DNA of 64,000 nt, from NCBI RefSeq assembly GCF_003610255.1, contig NZ_RAPS01000001.1:2604001-2668000 (forward strand), written 5' to 3'. Positions 1-10,035 of the stretch are shown in pieces (position 1 is the first letter of the stretch; the number at the start of each line of letters is the position of its first letter). The notes under the pieces were generated by a model. That model searched no databases, had not been told where the DNA came from, and was given only the letters and a program-made list of their open reading frames with translations. This DNA is from Streptomyces sp. TLI_171. GTDB taxonomy: Bacteria > Actinomycetota > Actinomycetes > Streptomycetales > Streptomycetaceae. Both the position numbers and the translations under genes were made by a program.

Positions 1-1909
1 TGCCGGTCATCGAGCCCTCGGGCACGTACACCAGGTAGCGGCCGGGCAGCGAGATCTGGCTGGTCAGCCGGGCGCCCTTGTGGCCGATCGGGTCCTTGGA
101 GACCTGCACCAGCACGGACTGGCCGGACTTCAGCACCGACTCGATCCGGCGCGGGCCGCTGTGGCCGCCGAGCGCGCCGAAGTTGACCTCACCGGCGTAC
201 AGCACGGCGTTGCGGCCCTTGCCGATGTCGACGAACGCGGCCTCCATGGACGGCAGCACGTTCTGCACCTTGCCCAGGTACACGTTGCCGACGTAGCTGG
301 TGGCCTGCTCCTTGTTGACGTAGTGCTCGACCAGCACGCCGTCCTCGAGCACGCCGATCTGGGTGCGGGTGCCGTTCTGACGCACCACCATGACCCGCTC
401 GACGGACTCCCGGCGGGCCAGGAACTCGGCCTCGGTGATGATCGGGACGCGGCGGCGGCCCAGCTCGCGGCCCTCGCGGCGGCGCTGCTTCTTGGCCTCC
501 AGGCGGGTGGAGCCCTTGATGGACTGCACCTCGTCCGGATCGAACGCCGGCTCGGCGGAGCGGCGGCGCGGCTCGCGGACCTTCACCACGGTGCGCACGC
601 CGTCCTCGGTGCTCTCCCCCGACTCGGCGGCGGTGTCCCCGCTGCGACGGCGGCGGCGACGGCGACGGCGCGAGGAGGACAGGCCGGCGGCCAGCTCGTC
701 CTCCTCCTCGTCCTCGTCTGCGGCCTCGTGCGACTCGGGCTCCTCCTGGGCGTCCTCGTCCTCGTCGTGGGCCTCGGCCTCGGCGCCCTCGTGGGCGTCC
801 TCGGACTCACCGCGGCGGCGGCGACGGCCACCGCGACGGCGGCGACGGGACGGGCGGTCGTCCTCCCACTCGGCGTCCTGCTCCGGACCGGTGGCGGGCG
901 CCTCGGCCTCGACCGGCTCGGCCTCCTCGGCCTGCACCGCCGGCGCGGCCTTGACCGGCTGCGGGGCGGCCTTCGCGGGCTGCTGGGCGGTCTTCGCGGC
1001 CTTGGCGGGCTGCTGGGCGGCCTTCGCGGGCTGCTGGACGCGGACCGCGGTGCGGGTCCGGCGGCGGCGGCCGACGCCGGAGTACTCGAACTCCTCGTCC
1101 TCCGTGCCGGAGGCGGCGGGCTCGGCGACCGGCTCGGCCTTGGCGGCGGGCTCGGCCTTGGCCGGCGCGGCCTTCGGGGCGGTGAACGGCGCGGGCTCCT
1201 GGAACACCGGCGCCTGGAAGATCGCGGTGGACGGGCGGACCGCGCGCCGGCGGGCGCGCGGCGCCTCGGCCTCGACGACGGGCTGCTCCTCGACCACCGG
1301 CTCGGGCTCGACGGCCGGCTCCTCCTCGGCGGGCTCCTCCTCGGCGGCCGGCTCCTCGACCGGGGCCGGGGTCTGGGCCGGCGCGGAGGCACGCTTGCGG
1401 GTGCGGCGGGCGCGCGGTGCCTCGGCCTCGGCGGCGGGCTGCTCCTCGACCACCGGCTCGGGCTCGACGGCCGGCTCCTCGGCGGCCGGCTCCTCGACCG
1501 CGGCGGGGGTTTGCACAGGGGCGGAGGCACGCTTGCGGGTGCGGCGGGCGCGGGCCGGCTTCTCCTCCGCGGCGTCCTCGGCCACGGGCTCCTCGGCCAC
1601 GGGCTCTTCGGCGGCCGGCGCGGCCGGCTCGGCGGTGACGGCCTCGGGCGCGCCGGCCGGGGACTCGGCGCGCTTGCGGGTGCGCCTGGCCCGGGCGGGC
1701 TTCTCCTCGGCGGCCGGCTCGGCCGGGGTCTCGGCCTCGCTCGCGGGGGCGGGGGCGACGACCGTCTCGGCGGTCTCGCTCGCGGCGCCCTGCGGGGAGC
1801 CGGCCGGGCGGGAGACCGCCCGGCGACGGCGACGCGGCGGGGCCGCGGACGCGCCGTCGGATTCGTTGTTGTCGGCCGCAGCGGGCTGCGGTTCGGTGTT
1901 TTCGAGCAT
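1..1909 (-). CDS. rne: Ribonuclease E/G, N-terminal part (3' end outside window)
   Basis: This is the N-terminal 636 codons of the endoribonuclease that processes rRNA and degrades mRNA; the catalytic half lies beyond position 1. The ATG at 1909 has a GGGAGA Shine-Dalgarno 9 nt upstream. Residues 1 to about 480 are a low-complexity Ala/Pro/Glu/Arg extension with recurring blocks containing RARRTRKRA, acidic stretches, and Arg runs such as SRRRRRRRR. This is typical of actinobacterial RNase E, whose disordered region precedes the S1 domain instead of following the catalytic core. From about residue 540 the S1-like RNA-binding domain is visible (YVGNVYLGKV, AAFVDIGKGRNAVL, RRIESVLKSGQ). It lies 3' of the DUF2344 and radical SAM genes in the same orientation, a conserved neighbourhood. 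The family assignment is firm; catalytic residues cannot be checked. Confidence 0.93.
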   Translation of the reverse strand, partial: MLENTEPQPAAADNNESDGASAAPPRRRRRAVSRPAGSPQGAASETAETVVAPAPASEAETPAEPAAEEKPARARRTRKRAESPAGAPEAVTAEPAAPAAEEPVAEEPVAEDAAEEKPARARRTRKRASAPVQTPAAVEEPAAEEPAVEPEPVVEEQPAAEAEAPRARRTRKRASAPAQTPAPVEEPAAEEEPAEEEPAVEPEPVVEEQPVVEAEAPRARRRAVRPSTAIFQAPVFQEPAPFTAPKAAPAKAEPAAKAEPVAEPAASGTEDEEFEYSGVGRRRRTRTAVRVQQPAKAAQQPAKAAKTAQQPAKAAPQPVKAAPAVQAEEAEPVEAEAPATGPEQDAEWEDDRPSRRRRRGGRRRRRGESEDAHEGAEAEAHDEDEDAQEEPESHEAADEDEEEDELAAGLSSSRRRRRRRRRSGDTAAESGESTEDGVRTVVKVREPRRRSAEPAFDPDEVQSIKGSTRLEAKKQRRREGRELGRRRVPIITEAEFLARRESVERVMVVRQNGTRTQIGVLEDGVLVEHYVNKEQATSYVGNVYLGKVQNVLPSMEAAFVDIGKGRNAVLYAGEVNFGALGGHSGPRRIESVLKSGQSVLVQVSKDPIGHKGARLTSQISLPGRYLVYVPEGSMTG

Positions 1910-2270
1910 GCGGGTGTGTCTCCCGTCAGGCCCCCGGGCTCCGCTTCCGCGCACGACGCGCCACCGCATTCACCAGCCGGCCGCCTTCGGGCGGTTCCGG
2001 CTCCAACGGTGCCGTCGTGCGGACGCGAGGCCGCACAGGGGCTCGTAGTCTCGCTCGACCCTCCGCAGGGCGCGGGGGATCGAAAAGTCTTCTGGTCTGA
2101 CCAGTCTTCTCAGTTTTCAAGGGCCTGGCCGAGGGGAGGCCGGGCCTGCGCGCGACGACGCTCGCTCCCCTGGGGAGCCGCGGGGGCCGGGGAGCCGCAG
2201 GCCCGGAGCTGATCTCCGTGCCTGCGCTCCCGCCCACTCGGCGGACGGCGGATGCGCGCGGCGGGGCGGC
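1910..2270. other. Intergenic region: rne leader/promoter
   Basis: These 361 bases between the DUF2344 stop and the rne start contain no convincing gene. Within it, CTGGTCTGACCAG (2092-2104) is a perfect palindrome flanked by direct repeats of AGTCTTCT at 2086-2093 and 2103-2110. This is probably the promoter or 5' leader of rne on the minus strand, but I cannot assign -35/-10 elements with confidence. Confidence 0.4.
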
Positions 2271-3128
2271 CTACCGGCCGACCTCGGCCGCGGCGCGGTC
2301 GAGCGCCAGCGGGTCGGTCACCGTGCCGGTCTGCTCGTCGAGCGGCCCCTGCGCCAGCCTGGTCACCTCTGCGGGGACCGGCGGCGCGAGGTCGGCCGTC
2401 GAACGGAGACCGGACAATACGTCGTCGGGTCGTACGGCGGGTGTGGCGTGTCGTACTACCAGGCGCAGTATCGCACAGGGAGCACCCGTACGAACATCGT
2501 CCGCACCGTCCGTGCCGGTGTCGTCACCGTTCGCAGGAACCGCGGTGCCCTCGGGGGCGAGTTCCATGGCGGCGACCGCGGCGCGCGCGTCGAAGGTGCG
2601 CAGGCCGTTCTTGGTCATCCGCTGGACCTCGACCGCCTCGGCGGCCAGGAACACCGCGGCGGCCTTCTCGGCCTCGGCGGGCTCGACGCCGGGCAGGCGC
2701 AGCAGCCACTCGGAGGCTTCCAGACGCTCCACGAAGTTGCTGGTGCGGACCTCGACGGCGTCGGTGATGTCCAGGCCGGGCGGCAGCGACTCGTCCAGCT
2801 GGCGGCGCAGCGCCTCCGGGTCGCGGGCCTCGGCGAGGCCGATCTCCAGGTACTCGGCCTCGCTGGCGGTGCCGGTCGGGGCGGCGTTCGCGTAGGAGAC
2901 CTTGGGGTGCGGGGTGAAGCCCGCGGAGTAGGCCATCGGGACGGCCGAGCGGCGGAGCGCGCGCTCGAACGCCCGCTGGAAGTCCCGGTGGCTGGTGAAG
3001 CGCAGACGGCCGCGCTTGGTGTAGCGGAGACGGATGCGCTGCACCGTCGGCGCGGGCGGCGGACCGTCGGGCGTGCGGCGTGCCAGGGGGCTCAGTCCTT
3101 CGTCAGTTGTCCCCGTCCGGCCTCGCAC
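2271..3128 (-). CDS. TIGR03936-type radical SAM-associated protein (DUF2344)
   Basis: This 285-residue protein matches the DUF2344 family that accompanies, or is fused to, the B12-binding radical SAM protein encoded upstream. Recognisable segments are RIRLRYTKRGRLRFTSHRD, RAFERALRRS and AYSAGFTPHPKVSYANA. The central part has an Asp/Thr-rich insertion near residues 190-205. The exact role is not established; it is thought to assist the partner radical SAM enzyme, possibly in RNA modification. The chosen start is GTG 3128, which has GGAG about 9 nt upstream. A GTG at 3044 (just before QRIRLRY) has no Shine-Dalgarno, and the frame is open further upstream, so the start is uncertain. It sits 50 nt after the Trp-rich membrane protein gene and 5' of rne. 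Confidence 0.8.
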   Translation of the reverse strand: MRGRTGTTDEGLSPLARRTPDGPPPAPTVQRIRLRYTKRGRLRFTSHRDFQRAFERALRRSAVPMAYSAGFTPHPKVSYANAAPTGTASEAEYLEIGLAEARDPEALRRQLDESLPPGLDITDAVEVRTSNFVERLEASEWLLRLPGVEPAEAEKAAAVFLAAEAVEVQRMTKNGLRTFDARAAVAAMELAPEGTAVPANGDDTGTDGADDVRTGAPCAILRLVVRHATPAVRPDDVLSGLRSTADLAPPVPAEVTRLAQGPLDEQTGTVTDPLALDRAAAEVGR

Positions 3129-3177
3129 CGCGTGCGGCTCCGGCCGGACCTTGTCCTCACCAAGGGTACGCGGTACC

Positions 3178-3825
3178 TCAGCCCAGCAGCGTCCGCCGTA
3201 CCTCCCGGGCGACCCGGCGGATCTCCGCCTTGACGGGCCACCACACCTCTCGGCGCACCCAGCGGCACGGGGCCACCACGGTGAAGCGCCAGATCCGGCC
3301 GCCGAGCCGCCAGGACCGGACAAAGGCCAGCCACAGGGCGCGCAGCACCGGGAACAGCACCGGCCGCCACAGGCCGTGGTAGAAGCCCTTGCCGATCGGC
3401 ACCAGCACCCAGCGCCAGAGCGCCCGCACCGGCACCGCGACCAGGTAGTACGCCAGCCAGGCGACCACCTTGCCGAAGCCGACCGCCAGGTACCGCGTGC
3501 CGCGCCCGATCGGGACCAGCACGTAGTGCCACAGCGCCCGCAGCACCGGCACCGCGACCTGCTTCCACAGCCAGCTCAGCGGCACCACGACCAGCCACTT
3601 GAGCAGCCAGCCCAGCGGTATGACGACCAGCCAGTTCAACAAGGGCCACAGCACCCAGGTCCACAGCAGCCGCAGCGGCACCACCAGCACCTTGTCGAGC
3701 AGCCGGCCGATCCCGCGGCAGACCAGCACCACCAGTTCCCACAGCAGCCGCAGCGGCACCACCACCGCGACCACGACCGGCCGCACCACCGCGACCAGGC
3801 ATCCCCCACCCTGCTGCTGACTCAC
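3178..3825 (-). CDS. Trp-rich repetitive hydrophobic membrane protein
   Basis: I do not recognise a named family for this 215-residue protein. It is very rich in Val, Leu, Trp and Arg and is built of imperfect repeats of roughly 20-25 residues around (V/I)P(L/V)xxLW and WVLVPIG, for example VVVPLRLLW, VLVVPLRLLW, VAVPVLRALW, VAVPVRALW and LFPVLRALW. Hydrophobic stretches alternate with single Arg or Lys residues, so it is probably membrane-embedded or membrane-surface. The last 35 residues are basic. The GTG start at 3825 has a strong GGGGGAG 5 nt upstream. It lies between the radical SAM gene and its DUF2344 partner in the same orientation, where the two are often adjacent, which suggests co-transcription but says nothing direct about function. 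Confidence 0.7.
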   Translation of the reverse strand: MSQQQGGGCLVAVVRPVVVAVVVPLRLLWELVVLVCRGIGRLLDKVLVVPLRLLWTWVLWPLLNWLVVIPLGWLLKWLVVVPLSWLWKQVAVPVLRALWHYVLVPIGRGTRYLAVGFGKVVAWLAYYLVAVPVRALWRWVLVPIGKGFYHGLWRPVLFPVLRALWLAFVRSWRLGGRIWRFTVVAPCRWVRREVWWPVKAEIRRVAREVRRTLLG

Positions 3826-3871
3826 GGCCGCTCCCCCGTCGTTCGATCGGCCGATGGTAGTACGCAGCCGA

Positions 3872-3903
3872 GAGCCCCCGCCGCACGGGTGCGACGGGGG
3901 CTC
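3872..3903 (-). terminator. Hairpin after the B12 radical SAM gene
   Basis: Arms GAGCCCCCGCCGCAC (3872-3886) and GTGCGACGGGGGCTC (3889-3903) form a 15-bp stem with one mismatch and a 2-nt loop. It starts 16 nt past the stop codon at 3919 and has no U-run, as is common in this group. Confidence 0.7.
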
Positions 3904-3918
3904 CGGGGTGAGGGTGCG

Positions 3919-5847
<1,929 letters not shown>

Positions 5848-5874
5848 GCGCAAGGACCTTTACGGCAGAAAAAG

Positions 5875-5913
5875 CAGTGACCCTTCAGGGTAGCCGAGCC
5901 CCGAGGGTCACTG
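5875..5913 (-). terminator. Intrinsic terminator with U-tract after rodA
   Basis: Read on the minus strand, arms CAGTGACCCT and AGGGTCACTG form a perfect 10-bp stem around a 19-nt loop, followed directly by CTTTTTC. The textbook U-run is uncommon in this GC-rich genome. It lies 25 nt after the rodA stop and 27 nt before the radical SAM start codon, so it ends the mre-rodA transcription unit or attenuates read-through into the next gene. Confidence 0.82.
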
Positions 5914-5938
5914 TTTCCACGCGTGCGGCGCTGGGCGC

Positions 5939-7138
5939 CTAGATCCCTATCGGCCGCTGGGAGCGCACCGACTGCAGCAGTCCGACGGCGATCCACACCG
6001 CGAACATCGAGGAGCCGCCGTAGGAGACGAACGGCAGCGGGATGCCGGCGACCGGCATGATGCCGAGGTTCATCCCGATGTTCTCGAAGGCCTGGAAGGC
6101 GAACCAGGTGACGGCGCCGGCCGCCAGGACCGTCCCGTACAGGTCGGTGGCCTGACGCGCTATCCGGCAGGCGCGCCACAGGATGACGCCGAGCAGGCCG
6201 ATCATCAGCAGGCCGCCGGCGAAGCCGAGTTCCTCGCCGGCCACGCTGAACACGAAGTCGGTCTGCTGCTCGGGGACGAACTGGCCGGTGGTCTGGGTGC
6301 CGTGGAACAGGCCCATGCCGGTGAGGCCGCCGGAGCCGATGGCGATCCGGGCCTGCGCGGTGTTGTAGCCGACGCCGGCCGGGTCGAGGGCCGGGTTGGC
6401 GAAAGCCGCGAAGCGGTCGATCTGGTACTGGTCGAGGACGCCGAGCTTCCACACCGCGAGGGCGCCGCCCACGCCGCCGGCCAGCAGGCCGAACACCCAG
6501 CGGTTGGCCGCGCCGGAGGCCATCAGCACGCCGAGCACGGTGACGGCCATCACCATCACCGAACCCAGGTCGGGCATCAGCATCACCACGGCCATCGGGA
6601 AGGCCGCCACCGCCAGCGCCTGGAGCACGCTGCGGGTCGGCGGGAAGTCCCGCTCGCCCGCGTCGACCCGGGCGGAGAGCACCACCGCCATCCCGAGCAC
6701 GATCGCCAGCTTGGCGAACTCGGCGGGCTGGATCGAGAAGCCGCCGCCGAACTGGATCCAGGAGTGCGCGCCGTTGATGGTCGAGCCGAGCGGGCTGAGC
6801 ACCGCGAACAGCAGCAGGACCACGAACAGGTAGATGAACGGCACGGCGGTGCGCAGTCGCCGGGTGCCCATCAGGATCACCGCCCCGCACAGCGCCACCC
6901 CGATCAGCAGGTTGGTGAGGTGCCGGTACAGGAAGTACTGCGGGTCGCCGTGGGTGAGCTGGTCGCGGCCGCGGGTGGCGGACCACACCAGCAGCGAGCC
7001 GACCAGGGAGAGCGCCAGCGCCGCCAGGACCATCACCCAGTCGAGCCGGCGCAGCGGGGAGTCCTTGGCCAGCGCCCGGGCCAGCGAGGAGCGCTGCGGG
7101 GCCAGCCGGACCGGGCGGTAGGAACCGTAGGAGGTCAT
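5939..7138 (-). CDS. rodA: Rod-shape SEDS glycosyltransferase RodA
   Basis: This 399-residue polytopic membrane protein belongs to the FtsW/RodA/SpoVE (SEDS) family, which polymerises lipid II glycan strands. After a basic N-terminus, about ten hydrophobic segments can be counted. Family signatures include FGGGFSIQPAEFAKLAIV, MPDLGSVMVM, FVFSVAGEELGFAGG and PFVSYGGSSM. The ATG at 7138 has GGAAGGAG 6 nt upstream and overlaps the mrdA stop as ATGA, so it is translationally coupled to its class B PBP partner. In Streptomyces the corresponding mre-linked gene (sfr) is connected with spore wall synthesis; that role is inferred from synteny. A U-tract terminator follows. Confidence 0.95.
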   Translation of the reverse strand: MTSYGSYRPVRLAPQRSSLARALAKDSPLRRLDWVMVLAALALSLVGSLLVWSATRGRDQLTHGDPQYFLYRHLTNLLIGVALCGAVILMGTRRLRTAVPFIYLFVVLLLFAVLSPLGSTINGAHSWIQFGGGFSIQPAEFAKLAIVLGMAVVLSARVDAGERDFPPTRSVLQALAVAAFPMAVVMLMPDLGSVMVMAVTVLGVLMASGAANRWVFGLLAGGVGGALAVWKLGVLDQYQIDRFAAFANPALDPAGVGYNTAQARIAIGSGGLTGMGLFHGTQTTGQFVPEQQTDFVFSVAGEELGFAGGLLMIGLLGVILWRACRIARQATDLYGTVLAAGAVTWFAFQAFENIGMNLGIMPVAGIPLPFVSYGGSSMFAVWIAVGLLQSVRSQRPIGI

Positions 7139-9369
7139 GCCCGGCTCCTTCCGTACCCGCCGGCCCGGGTGGGTTCGACGGCGGCCAGCAGCACGGTGGC
7201 GGCCGGGTCGGTCTGCGCCGGGCGGGCCGGGTCCAGGAAGGTGGCGCCCGTCTCGTAGGTGTAGCCGGCCTGGATGATCGCGGTGCCGTCCGGGTTGAAC
7301 TTGGGCAGCTGGGCCTGCGGCTGCGGCAGCAGCGCCTTGGCGTTGTCGATGCCGCCCTTGTCGTCGACGCCGTACAGCGCCTGGTAGATCCGGCGCACCG
7401 AGTCGCCGGAACCGCCGGAGCCGGTGCCGCCCTGACTGATCGTCATGACGACCGCGTAGTCCTTGCTGTAGGTGGTCAGCCAGGAGGTGGTCTGCTTGCC
7501 GGCGACCTCGGCGGTGCCGGTCTTGGCGTGCAGCTCGATCTTGCCCTGCGGCCAGCCGGCGCCGGTGAACTTCCAGGCGGCGGTGCCGGAGGTGACCACG
7601 CCCGCGGTGGCCTGGTCGATGTACTGCAGCAGCTGGCCCTGGGCCGGGATCTTGCCGTCCTCGTGCGGGGCGATGTCGCGCACCAGGGTGCCGTCGGGGC
7701 TGACGACCGCCTTGCCGATGGTGGGCCGGTACAGGGTGCCGCCGTTGGAGAGCGCCGAGTAGATCCGGGCCATCTGGAGCGGGGTGACCAGGGTGTCGCC
7801 CTGGCCGATGGCGAAGTTGACCATGTCACCGGCGCGCATCTGGTTGCCGTCGGCGCAGTTCTCGCGGGCGATCTCGTCGGCGTACTCGTGGCCGCCCTTG
7901 GCCGCCTGCTCGCACCAGGAGTTCTTCATCGCGTCGTAGTACGACTGCTTCCACTGCCGGTCGGGGACCCGGCCGGCCACCTCGCCCGGCAGGTCGATGC
8001 CGGTCTTGGCGCCCAGGCCGAACTGGTGGGCGGTCTTGAAGAACCAGTCGGGCGCGTCCTTCTTGGGCTTGAGGCCGCCGTCCTTCATCCACTGGTCGTA
8101 GGCGAGGCCGTAGAAGACGGTGTCGCAGGACACCTCCAGGGCCTTCTCCAGGGTGATGTCGCCGAAGCTCTCGGACTCGAAGTTCTTGAACTCGCGGCCG
8201 CCGATGGTCAGCGACTTCGGGCAGGGGTAGCGCCCGTTCAGGGAGTACCCGGCCTGCACGGCGGCGGTGGTGGAGATCACCTTGAACGTGGAGCCGGGCG
8301 CGGACTGACCCTGTATGGCCCGATTGATCAACGGGTAGTTGGAGTCCTTGCTGTTCAGCGCCTCGTAGTCCTTGGCGGAGATGCCGCCGACCCACAGGTT
8401 GGGGTCGTAGGTGGGGGCGCTGGCCATCGCGACGATCCGGCCGGTGTGCACGTCCATCACCACGGCCGCGCCGGAGTCGGCGATGTAGTTGCTGCTGGTC
8501 TCCTTGTCGTACACCTTGCGGGCCTCGGCCATGGCCTGGGCGAGCTGGTCCTCGACCACCTTCTGCACCCGCGCGTCGATCGAGGTGATCAGGTTGTTGC
8601 CGGGCTGCGCGGGGGTGTTGCCGGCGCTGCCGATCACCCGGCCGAGGTTGTCGACCTCCAGCCGGTCGACGCCGGTGGTGCCGCGCAGGTCGTCGTCGTA
8701 GACCGACTCCAGGCCGGCCCGGCCGATCTGGTCGGACGGCAGCCGGCGGGCGCGGCCATCCTTGTCGGCGGTCTTGGTGACCTCCTCGTCGGTGACCGGC
8801 GAGAGGTAGCCGAGGATCTGGGCGGCGCTGGCGCCCTCGGCGCCGGTGTAGCGGCGCAGCGCGGTGGGCTGGGCGGTGACGCCGGGGAAGTCCTCGCGGC
8901 GTTCCATTATCTGCATCGCCTGCTGGGTGGTGGCCTGCTGGGTGACCGGGATCGGCTGGTACGGCGAGCCGTTCCAGCAGGGCTGCGGCGTCTTGGCGTC
9001 GCACAGCCGGACCTTGTTCTTCACCTCGTCGGCGGGAACGCCCAGCACCTCGGCCAGCCGGGTCAGCACCGCCTTGCCGTGGTCCTTCTGCTGCAGCAGC
9101 GAGGTGCGGGAGACCGACACCACCAGCTTGGTCTCGTTGCCGGCCAGGATCCGCCCGGAGGCGTCCAGGATCTCGCCGCGGACGGCGGGCTCCACCACCT
9201 CGCGGATGTGGTTGCCCTGGGCCTTGGCGGTGAACTCCTTGCCGTTGCGGATCTGCAGGTACCACAGCCGCCCGCCGAGGGTGGCCAGCAGCGACAGCAC
9301 CAGCACCTGGAGGACGACCAGACGGATCGTCACCCGGCGGGTCCGTCCGGTCTCGGGGATGTTGCTCAC
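7135..9369 (-). CDS. mrdA: Class B penicillin-binding protein 2 (peptidoglycan transpeptidase)
   Basis: This 744-residue monofunctional transpeptidase is the partner of RodA. An N-terminal membrane anchor (about residues 14-38) precedes a dimerisation region (from about residue 60) and a transpeptidase domain. The nucleophile is in STFK at residues 360-363, and KTG lies at 616-618. The second motif reads SCD at 414-416 where SxN is usual. The GTG start at 9369 is preceded by GGAG 9 nt away. The gene follows mreD by 21 nt and overlaps rodA by 4 nt. The length is somewhat above that of E. coli PBP2, and the tail past KTG is long, as in other actinomycete homologues. Confidence 0.95.
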   Translation of the reverse strand: MSNIPETGRTRRVTIRLVVLQVLVLSLLATLGGRLWYLQIRNGKEFTAKAQGNHIREVVEPAVRGEILDASGRILAGNETKLVVSVSRTSLLQQKDHGKAVLTRLAEVLGVPADEVKNKVRLCDAKTPQPCWNGSPYQPIPVTQQATTQQAMQIMERREDFPGVTAQPTALRRYTGAEGASAAQILGYLSPVTDEEVTKTADKDGRARRLPSDQIGRAGLESVYDDDLRGTTGVDRLEVDNLGRVIGSAGNTPAQPGNNLITSIDARVQKVVEDQLAQAMAEARKVYDKETSSNYIADSGAAVVMDVHTGRIVAMASAPTYDPNLWVGGISAKDYEALNSKDSNYPLINRAIQGQSAPGSTFKVISTTAAVQAGYSLNGRYPCPKSLTIGGREFKNFESESFGDITLEKALEVSCDTVFYGLAYDQWMKDGGLKPKKDAPDWFFKTAHQFGLGAKTGIDLPGEVAGRVPDRQWKQSYYDAMKNSWCEQAAKGGHEYADEIARENCADGNQMRAGDMVNFAIGQGDTLVTPLQMARIYSALSNGGTLYRPTIGKAVVSPDGTLVRDIAPHEDGKIPAQGQLLQYIDQATAGVVTSGTAAWKFTGAGWPQGKIELHAKTGTAEVAGKQTTSWLTTYSKDYAVVMTISQGGTGSGGSGDSVRRIYQALYGVDDKGGIDNAKALLPQPQAQLPKFNPDGTAIIQAGYTYETGATFLDPARPAQTDPAATVLLAAVEPTRAGGYGRSRA

Positions 9370-9390
9370 GTGCGCGGACTCCGTCCCGGC

Positions 9391-10035
9391 TCAGGGGCGC
9401 TTGGCGAGGCCGAGCGCGCGCTTCTTCTTGTAGGGGGTGGAGGAGGCCTCCCGGGTGGTGCGGTAGCGGGCCAGCGCGCCGAGGCCGGAGCCGCCGTCCG
9501 CGCCGCGCACCGTCTCGTTGACCACCCGGTCGCCGTCGAAGCGGCGGGCCAGCAGCATCACCAGCGGCACCGTGAACGGGGCCAGCAGCACGTCGTACAG
9601 CAGGGCGCTGAAGACCAGGCCGGTGACGCCGACGTGCCGGGCCGCGGTGTCGCCGACCAGCGCGCCGACCGTGGCGTACAGCAGGGTGGAGACCACCGCG
9701 GCGACCGCGACCACGCCGATCGCGGAGAGCGCCGAGCGCTGCCGGCCGGCCTCCGGCCGGAGCATGCCGGCGCCGTAGCCGATCAGGCAGAGCACCAGCG
9801 CGTACCGGCCGACCGCGTGGTCGGACGGCGGGGCGAGGTCGGCCAGCAGGCCGGCGGAGAAGCCGATCAGGCAGCCGCCCTTCGGGCCGTACACCAGGGC
9901 CAGGCCGACCACCACCAGCATCAGCAGGTCCGGGGTGGCGCCGGGCAGTTGGAGCCGGCCGAGGACGCTGACCTGGACCACCAGGGCGAGCACCAGCAGG
10001 ACGGCGGAGAGCAGGATCCGGCTCGGACGCAACAT
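9391..10035 (-). CDS. mreD: Rod shape-determining protein MreD
   Basis: This 214-residue integral membrane protein has five to six hydrophobic segments (for example residues 4-25 and 32-47) and a basic C-terminal tail rich in Arg and Lys. Sequence conservation of MreD is low, so the call rests on length, topology and its position between mreC and mrdA. ATG 10035 overlaps the mreC stop as ATGA, indicating coupled translation. The role, inferred from the family, is membrane support of the MreB/MreC/PBP2/RodA wall-synthesis complex. Confidence 0.92.
   Translation of the reverse strand: MLRPSRILLSAVLLVLALVVQVSVLGRLQLPGATPDLLMLVVVGLALVYGPKGGCLIGFSAGLLADLAPPSDHAVGRYALVLCLIGYGAGMLRPEAGRQRSALSAIGVVAVAAVVSTLLYATVGALVGDTAARHVGVTGLVFSALLYDVLLAPFTVPLVMLLARRFDGDRVVNETVRGADGGSGLGALARYRTTREASSTPYKKKRALGLAKRP

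Noticed and set aside
80..2212. A 710-residue plus-strand ORF
   Set aside because: It is the antisense of the rne 5' region and DUF2344 gap, and reads as Gly/Leu/Arg-rich low-complexity without any domain.
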